Below, in pieces: positions 59,509 through 64,000 of a stretch of 64,000 bases of DNA; within the stretch, counting starts at the first letter, position 1, and the number at the start of each line of letters is the position of its first letter. The stretch is taken from positions 52,126 through 116,125 of the forward strand of contig JAXMHA010000008.1 of NCBI GenBank assembly GCA_046347015.1, in the 5' to 3' direction. Position numbers and translations under genes: made by a program. This DNA comes from Dokdonella_A sp046347015. Its GTDB lineage: Bacteria > Pseudomonadota > Gammaproteobacteria > Xanthomonadales > Rhodanobacteraceae. The notes beneath the pieces are model-generated. The model was not told the origin of the DNA, ran no database searches, and saw only the letters and a list, made by a program, of their open reading frames with translations.

Positions 59509-59769
59509 CGGTGCGGCTCCTTATTGGGCCGAACGCCAATTCTCCCCCTGTCCGGAGGCGGTAACGCGATCGTCCCGCCGGCGGGCGGGGCCTGTCAATC
59601 AGCGAGTTCCCGCGGCCGATCGAGCTTTTGGCGGCATCATGATTCCGGCTTGGCGCCTGCCGTCGCCGCGTTATCACGACCATCGGGGCCGCATTCGTTA
59701 TCACGGACGAATCGGGGTAGTGACGGGTTGCAGCGCCATGCCCGTTCCCACCCACCGCGATCCAGCGCG
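59509..59769. other. Spacer between xerD and the island
   Basis: About 260 bp without a gene. It holds a 9-bp direct repeat GTTATCACG at 59670-59678 and 59697-59705, a CCCGCCGGCGGG palindrome at 59574-59585 (possible end of the xerD transcript), and the TIR ribosome-binding site. No convincing attI or attC was found. Confidence 0.5.
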
Positions 59770-60711
59770 TCATCCGCGCGGGTGGTGCCGCTGGTGCAAC
59801 CGCTTCAAGCCCTCCTTCGCGACCAGCGTGTAGATCTGCGTCGTCGACAGCGAGCCGTGGCCGAGCATCAGTTGCACGGCGCGCAGGTCGGCTCCGTGGT
59901 TCAGCAGGTGCGTCGCGAACGAGTGGCGCAGCACGTGCGGCGAAACCTTCTCGCGGGGAATGCCGGCGGCGAGCGCGTACTTCTTGACCAGCGCCCAGAA
60001 CGCCTGCCGTGTCAGCGGGCGCCCTTGCCGGCCGATGAACAGGGCGTCGGCCTTGCCGGTTGGCGCAAGGTGCGGACGCGACTCGTCGACATAGCGCACG
60101 AGCCGTGCGGCTGCCTCGTCGCCCAGCGGCACGAGCCGCTCCTTGCCGCCCTTGCCGACGATCCGCAGCACGCCCTGGCGCAGGTTGACGCCGGCGGCGG
60201 TCAGGGCGACCAGTTCGCTGACGCGCAGGCCGCTCGCGTACATCACTTCCAGCATCGCGCGGTCGCGCACGCCCGTCGGCGTCTCCGGTGGCGCCGCCAG
60301 CAAGCCCTCGATCTCGGCTTCGGACAACGCCTTCGGCAGGCTGCGCGGCAGTTTCGGCGCGTCGAGCAGCAGCGTCGGGTCGGCCTCGATCCGCCTCTCG
60401 CGCAGCAGTTGCCGGTAGAAGTGCCGGATGCACGACACGAAGCGCGCGGTCGAGCGCGCCGCGTACACACGTCCGTCCGTCTTGCGTGCGGCGAGGTAGC
60501 CGAAGAGTTCCGCGGAACCCGCGTCCGCCAACGTCGAACGGTGCGCCGTGAGCCAGCGCGCGTAGTGCTCGAGGTCGCGGCGATAGGCCGCGAGTGTGTT
60601 GTCGGCAAGGCCGCGCTCGGACCACAGCCGTTCGAGGACCCCGTCGATCAGCGTGGCGTCGGCCGGCGCGACCGGCGGCGTGGCGGGCAGGCGGTCAACG
60701 GAGCGCGGCAT
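59770..60711 (-). CDS. xerD: Site-specific tyrosine recombinase XerD
   Basis: Chromosome-dimer resolvase that acts with XerC at dif under FtsK control. The 313-residue protein has the SAM-like core-binding domain (RGLADNTLAAYRRDLEHYAR) and the catalytic domain with the full set: Arg in ASGLRVSELVAL, Lys in GKGGKERLVPLG, HVLRHSFATHLL (His-x-x-Arg), LGHGSLSTTQIY with the second His and the nucleophile Tyr. It lacks the extra helix characteristic of integron integrases, so it is the housekeeping Xer protein. ATG start with GGAG upstream. In E. coli dsbC follows xerD; here the island separates them. Confidence 0.95.
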   Translation of the reverse strand: MPRSVDRLPATPPVAPADATLIDGVLERLWSERGLADNTLAAYRRDLEHYARWLTAHRSTLADAGSAELFGYLAARKTDGRVYAARSTARFVSCIRHFYRQLLRERRIEADPTLLLDAPKLPRSLPKALSEAEIEGLLAAPPETPTGVRDRAMLEVMYASGLRVSELVALTAAGVNLRQGVLRIVGKGGKERLVPLGDEAAARLVRYVDESRPHLAPTGKADALFIGRQGRPLTRQAFWALVKKYALAAGIPREKVSPHVLRHSFATHLLNHGADLRAVQLMLGHGSLSTTQIYTLVAKEGLKRLHQRHHPRG

Positions 60712-60818
60712 GCGCTCCAATATATTGTCACCCGGCAACCGGTCGTGTGGACGGTTGCCAGATCCACGGCGTCATGCTGCGATCGCATGATGTCGCCGAC
60801 CGCACCACCGAGCCCCGC

Positions 60819-61268
60819 ATGCCGGATCCATCGACCGACGCCCCGCTGTGGCTGCGACTCGCCGCGGCGCTATACGACCTGTTTCCGCTAATCGGCCTGT
60901 GGATGCTCACCGCCGCGATCGCGCTGTGGATCGCCGGCGATGTCGACGCCGCCCACCCATCCCACGGGTTCCGGCTTTCCGAGCAGATTGCACTCGTCGC
61001 GGTTACCGCGATCTACTTCGTGCTGTCGTGGACGCGCGGCGGACAGACGATCGGGATGCGCGCGTGGCGCACGCGCGTCGTCACCGCCGCCGGGATGCCG
61101 CCAGCGTGGCCGCGGGCGCTGCTGCGCTTCGCCGTCGCACTGGTGTCCCTCGGCGCGGTCGGTGCCGGCTTCCTGTGGTGCCTCGTCGACCGCGACCGGC
61201 GTGCCTGGCACGACATTGCGGCCGGCACGTGGCTCGTCCGCTTGCCACACGCGCCGAAGGCGACCTGA
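60819..61268 (+). CDS. RDD family membrane protein
   Basis: A 149-residue membrane protein of the RDD family, named for conserved Arg and Asp residues in the first segments (WLRLAAALYDLFPLIGLWML). Three hydrophobic segments are visible, with RGGQTIGMRAWRTRVVTAAG between the second and third and CLVDRDRRAWHDIAAGTWLV near the end. The role of the family is not established; ion or small-molecule transport has been proposed. Upstream ATG at 60774 is an alternative start. It is divergent from xerD. Confidence 0.88.
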   Translation: MPDPSTDAPLWLRLAAALYDLFPLIGLWMLTAAIALWIAGDVDAAHPSHGFRLSEQIALVAVTAIYFVLSWTRGGQTIGMRAWRTRVVTAAGMPPAWPRALLRFAVALVSLGAVGAGFLWCLVDRDRRAWHDIAAGTWLVRLPHAPKAT

Positions 61269-61312
61269 CCGAACCAGCAGATGGGGCACACTGTCGGCAT
61301 GGCCTTCGCCCC

Positions 61313-62095
61313 TTGATCCGTCGCCTCGCTGCCATTCGCGAACTGGTCCGTTGGCGGGAATTCGCGATCGCCCGGAGCAAGTGCGCCCTGTGCGGTTGCC
61401 CGATCCTTCTGCGTCTGCGGGCAGAAGACATTGGAATACGCTGTCCCCGCTGCGGCGCGAGTGCAGTGTCGCAGTCACTGGTTGCCGTGCTGCGTGCCTT
61501 GCCGTTGGACCTTGCACGGTGTGAAGCCTACGAACTGTCGACGCATGGCCCGATCGTCGGGTTCCTGCGCAGGCAAGCCGGGAGCGTGACCACCAGCGAG
61601 CTTCTCGACGGCGTCGCTCGCGGGACTTTTCGCGGCGGAATCCGCTGCGAGGATGTCCAGCACCTGACGTTTCCTGATTCGAGCTTCGACCTCTGCACCT
61701 CGACCGAGGTCTTCGAGCACGTCGCGGACGACGCCGCGGGCTTCGCCGAACTCCGGCGGGTGCTGCGTCCGGGCGGCTACCTCGTTTTCACCGTTCCGCT
61801 CGGCGGACACGCGGCGACGCTCGAGCGCACCGCCCTCGTCGACGGCGTCCGGATCCAGACCGAACCTGCCGAGTACCACGCCGATCGCGACGGCCGGCGG
61901 GTTTTCTGTTTTCGCAACTACGGCACCGACATCCTCGACCGGTTGCGTACCGTCGGCTTCGACGACGCAATGCTGGCCGAACCCCCGCAGCGGTTGTTCG
62001 GCCATGCGCGTCGCGTGGTCGTCGCGCGGCGCGCACCCGCGTCAGGCGTGACGGCGGAAGTAAACCGCGACGCCGGCCAGCAGCAACACCGGTGA
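61313..62095 (+). CDS. Methyltransferase-like protein with N-terminal zinc ribbon
   Basis: A 260-residue protein. Residues 22-50 contain two Cys pairs (CALCGCPILL and IRCPRCGASAV), a likely zinc ribbon. The rest resembles the C-terminal part of class I methyltransferases: RCEDVQHLTFPDSSFDLCTS, TEVFEHVADDAAGFAELRRV, LRPGGYLVFTVPLGG. The usual glycine-rich SAM motif I is not evident upstream of RCEDVQHL, so SAM binding is uncertain. The best in-frame start is a TTG at 61313. Its last 54 bp overlap the 3' end of lptG on the other strand. Substrate unknown. Confidence 0.7.
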   Translation: MIRRLAAIRELVRWREFAIARSKCALCGCPILLRLRAEDIGIRCPRCGASAVSQSLVAVLRALPLDLARCEAYELSTHGPIVGFLRRQAGSVTTSELLDGVARGTFRGGIRCEDVQHLTFPDSSFDLCTSTEVFEHVADDAAGFAELRRVLRPGGYLVFTVPLGGHAATLERTALVDGVRIQTEPAEYHADRDGRRVFCFRNYGTDILDRLRTVGFDDAMLAEPPQRLFGHARRVVVARRAPASGVTAEVNRDAGQQQHR

Positions 62096-63133
62096 GATCA
62101 GGTTCGCGATGGCCGGACCGAAGCCGTAGACGAGGCCCATGCTGACGACGGCGCGCTGCGCGAAGTAGAAACCGATCGCGAGCACCATCCCGATGAAGAG
62201 GCGCTTCGACAGGCCGCCACTGCGCAGGGTGCCGAACGCGAACGGCACCGCGAAGAACGCCAGCACCAGCACGTTCAGCGGGTAGAACACGCGCGTCCAC
62301 CACGCGTTGACGAAGGTGGATGCGTCCTGCCGGTTCTTGTCGAGGTAGGCGATGTTGCGGTCGAGGTCGCGCAGCGGCATGTATTGCGGGCGGATGATGC
62401 TGATCGCGAGCATCTGCGGGTCGAGCCCCGACGCCCAGTCGAGTTGCTTGTGGTCGCTGCCCTGCGCGGAATCGACGCCGAACACCGTGCGGTGCACGTC
62501 GAACAGCGTCCACGCGCCCTGCGCGTGCACCGCCCGGTCTGCGACCGACAGCGCGGTGAGCCGTCCTTCCGGATCGAACTCGAACACCCGCACGCCGGAG
62601 AGGTCGACTTCGGTCCCGCGGGTGCGCCCGCTGCGCGCGTTGACGACGGCATTGCCGTCGCGCGCCCACAGGCTGCCGCCCCGCGCCAGCGCGACGACTT
62701 TCGACTTCGCGGCCAGCTCGACGGCCTGCGACTTGCGCTCGCCCGCCGGCGCGACGGTTTCGCCCATCACGGTGACCAGCACCGTCAACGCGGCGAGCGC
62801 GCACAGCGCCGACGCGCAGATCCGCAACTTCGACATTCCCGCCGCGCGCAACGCGGTCAGTTCGCCGCTGGCCGCGAGGCCGCCGAGGCCGAGCAGCGAT
62901 CCGATCAGCGCCGCGTAGCCGAACATCTCGTGGAACCGGCGCGGTACCGTCAGCAGCACGACGACGATCGCCTTCGTCAACGTGTAGTGGCCCTGCCCGA
63001 CGTCGTTCACTTCGCCGATGAAGTTCATGAACGCATCGAAGCCGACGATCGTCACCCAGACGAGGCCGACCGAGCCGAGCACCACTTCGGCAACGAGGCG
63101 GTCGACGCGGCGCACGGCAGGCCAGCGCATCAT
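62042..63133 (-). CDS. lptG: LPS export system permease LptG
   Basis: Inner-membrane half-permease of LptB2FG, which extracts LPS from the inner membrane. The 363-residue protein has six hydrophobic segments in the 3+3 pattern around a periplasmic jellyroll (KSQAVELAAKSKVVALARGG, SGVRVFEFDPEGRLTALSVA), with the conserved coupling-helix region VPRRFHEMFGYAALIGSLLG and SGELTALRAAGMSKLRI. ATG start with ATGA overlap with lptF. No lptB or lptC lies in the window. Confidence 0.95.
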   Translation of the reverse strand: MMRWPAVRRVDRLVAEVVLGSVGLVWVTIVGFDAFMNFIGEVNDVGQGHYTLTKAIVVVLLTVPRRFHEMFGYAALIGSLLGLGGLAASGELTALRAAGMSKLRICASALCALAALTVLVTVMGETVAPAGERKSQAVELAAKSKVVALARGGSLWARDGNAVVNARSGRTRGTEVDLSGVRVFEFDPEGRLTALSVADRAVHAQGAWTLFDVHRTVFGVDSAQGSDHKQLDWASGLDPQMLAISIIRPQYMPLRDLDRNIAYLDKNRQDASTFVNAWWTRVFYPLNVLVLAFFAVPFAFGTLRSGGLSKRLFIGMVLAIGFYFAQRAVVSMGLVYGFGPAIANLISPVLLLAGVAVYFRRHA

Positions 63134-64000
63134 GCGGACTGCCTCCGGCGGCGCAATCGCCCTTGCCGGCGGATCAGCCACAACGCGATCGCAAGGGTCG
63201 GCAGGTACACCCACCACAGGCCGAATTCCGGCGCGAGGCGCCCCTGGCCGAGCCAGCCGCGGCCGAGGTTCAGGCAGTTGTAGTAGACGAGCCAGCCGAG
63301 GAAGGCGAGCAGCAGGCGCGCGTACCGCGGCTCGCGCGGGTTCGAGCGCGCCAGCGGCAACGCGAGCAAGGCCAGCACCAGCGCCGACAACGGCGCGGCA
63401 AGGCGCCAGTGGAGCTCCGCACGCATGACCGGGTCGTTGCGCGACTGCCACACGACCGCGGTCGGCGCGGCGTGCTTCGCGCTGACATCGCTCTCGTCGT
63501 TGTCGCTGTCGGGCAACTGGACGTCGTTGCGCTCGAAGCGCAGCAGGCGGAAGTTGTCCTGGCCCAGCACGCCTTCGGTGCGGAAGCCGTCCTCGAGCGC
63601 GAGGTAGCGCCGCGTGCCGTCCGCATCGTGGTACAGGAATCCGTGCGTCGCGGTGATCACGTCGATGCGCGTGCCGCCACCTTTCGTATCCGCCGACTCG
63701 GTCTCGATGAACGCGCGCGTGAAACGGGTGCCGTCGTCGGACATGCCGCCCATGTAGATGACCCCGTCGCGGCCCGGCAACTGCACGAAGCGCCCCGGTT
63801 CGAGCCCGGCGACGATCAGCGAGCGGCTCGCCTCCTCGAGCAGCCCCTGGGACAGCCGGTCGGCGGCGGGCGCGAGCCAGAACGACACCGCGGCCAGCAC
63901 CGCCATCACCGGCAGCGCCAGCAGCGCGAGCGGGCGGACGAGGCCACGGGTGCCGAGCCCGGACGCGTGCAACACCGCCATTTCGCTGTCCCGCCACAGC
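63130..64000 (-). CDS. lptF: LPS export system permease LptF (N-terminus beyond window)
   Basis: Partner half-permease of LptG. The first membrane helices lie beyond the right edge; the visible 289 codons begin at the end of the coupling region (SEMAVLHASGLGTRGLVRPL), followed by a membrane segment, the periplasmic jellyroll (VQLPGRDGVIYMGGMSDDGT, ITATHGFLYHDADGTRRYLA, LEDGFRTEGVLGQDNFRLLR) and the last three hydrophobic segments. It ends in a basic tail. The stop overlaps the lptG start. Confidence 0.94.
   Translation of the reverse strand, partial: LWRDSEMAVLHASGLGTRGLVRPLALLALPVMAVLAAVSFWLAPAADRLSQGLLEEASRSLIVAGLEPGRFVQLPGRDGVIYMGGMSDDGTRFTRAFIETESADTKGGGTRIDVITATHGFLYHDADGTRRYLALEDGFRTEGVLGQDNFRLLRFERNDVQLPDSDNDESDVSAKHAAPTAVVWQSRNDPVMRAELHWRLAAPLSALVLALLALPLARSNPREPRYARLLLAFLGWLVYYNCLNLGRGWLGQGRLAPEFGLWWVYLPTLAIALWLIRRQGRLRRRRQSA

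Noticed and set aside
59770..60711. XerD as a possible integron integrase for the cassette array
   Set aside because: The protein is a normal-length Xer recombinase without the additional helix region specific to IntI, and it lies downstream of no recognisable attI.
1..64000. tRNA or rRNA genes
   Set aside because: No tRNA-like T-arm/anticodon arrangement or rRNA sequence was noticed on either strand; only RNase P RNA is convincing.

Overview
The window is a GC-rich (roughly two-thirds G+C by eye), densely packed proteobacterial chromosome segment, most likely gammaproteobacterial and close to the Xanthomonadales/Lysobacterales. Three gene orders support this placement: a dcw cluster that runs from mraY straight into ftsW with no murD between them; the run glyA-nrdR-ribD-ribE-ribBA-ribH-nusB-thiL-pgpA; and a type II secretion operon in the Xps order E-F-G-H-I-J-K-L-M-N-D. 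The species cannot be named from the sequence.

Layout. 1-7.8 kb (minus): cell-wall and division cluster mraZ-rsmH-ftsL-ftsI-murE-murF-mraY-ftsW, driven by a promoter with four MraZ boxes. 8-8.3 kb (minus): RNase P RNA. 8.4-12.1 kb: rsmI (minus), divergent from lpoA-yraN-BON lipoprotein (plus). 12.1-14.2 kb (plus): an FAD-linked oxidase and a uracil-DNA-glycosylase-like protein. 14.2-21.7 kb (minus): riboflavin, thiamine and one-carbon genes with nrdR and nusB, mostly joined by 4-bp start/stop overlaps. 22-24.9 kb (plus): ettA and pyrF, flanked by repeats. 24.9-32.2 kb (minus): def and a small surface-polysaccharide block (two glycosyltransferase-like proteins, a methyltransferase, Wzt, Wzm) headed by a parvulin-type foldase. 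32.7-35.6 kb (minus): two secreted proteins of unknown function. 35.7-47.7 kb (minus): the complete Xps-type type II secretion operon plus a trailing lipoprotein; its gspL reads as frameshifted. 47.7-54 kb (minus): a membrane protein, purL and two DsbC/G-like proteins.

The most unusual region is about 54.4-59.5 kb. Genes here are less GC-rich and lie between dsbC and xerD, which are neighbours in many gammaproteobacteria. They are separated by attC-like recombination sites: one good, two degenerate and one half-site. No integron integrase is visible, so the region looks like a cluster of attC sites lacking an integrase (CALIN). It carries a DUF1883-TIR protein, a probable restriction-modification pair (HEAT-repeat protein with a PD-(D/E)XK-like N-terminus plus an N4/N6-type DNA methyltransferase), a small membrane protein, an unknown 168-residue protein, and a HigA antitoxin beside a HigB-type toxin gene cut at its 5' end exactly at the attC half-site. 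The right end has xerD, an RDD membrane protein, a zinc-ribbon methyltransferase-like gene, and lptG-lptF (lptF runs off the edge).

Taken together this is mainly envelope biogenesis (peptidoglycan, LPS export, O-polysaccharide, type II secretion, disulfide isomerases) and core metabolism, with one mobile defence-type island.
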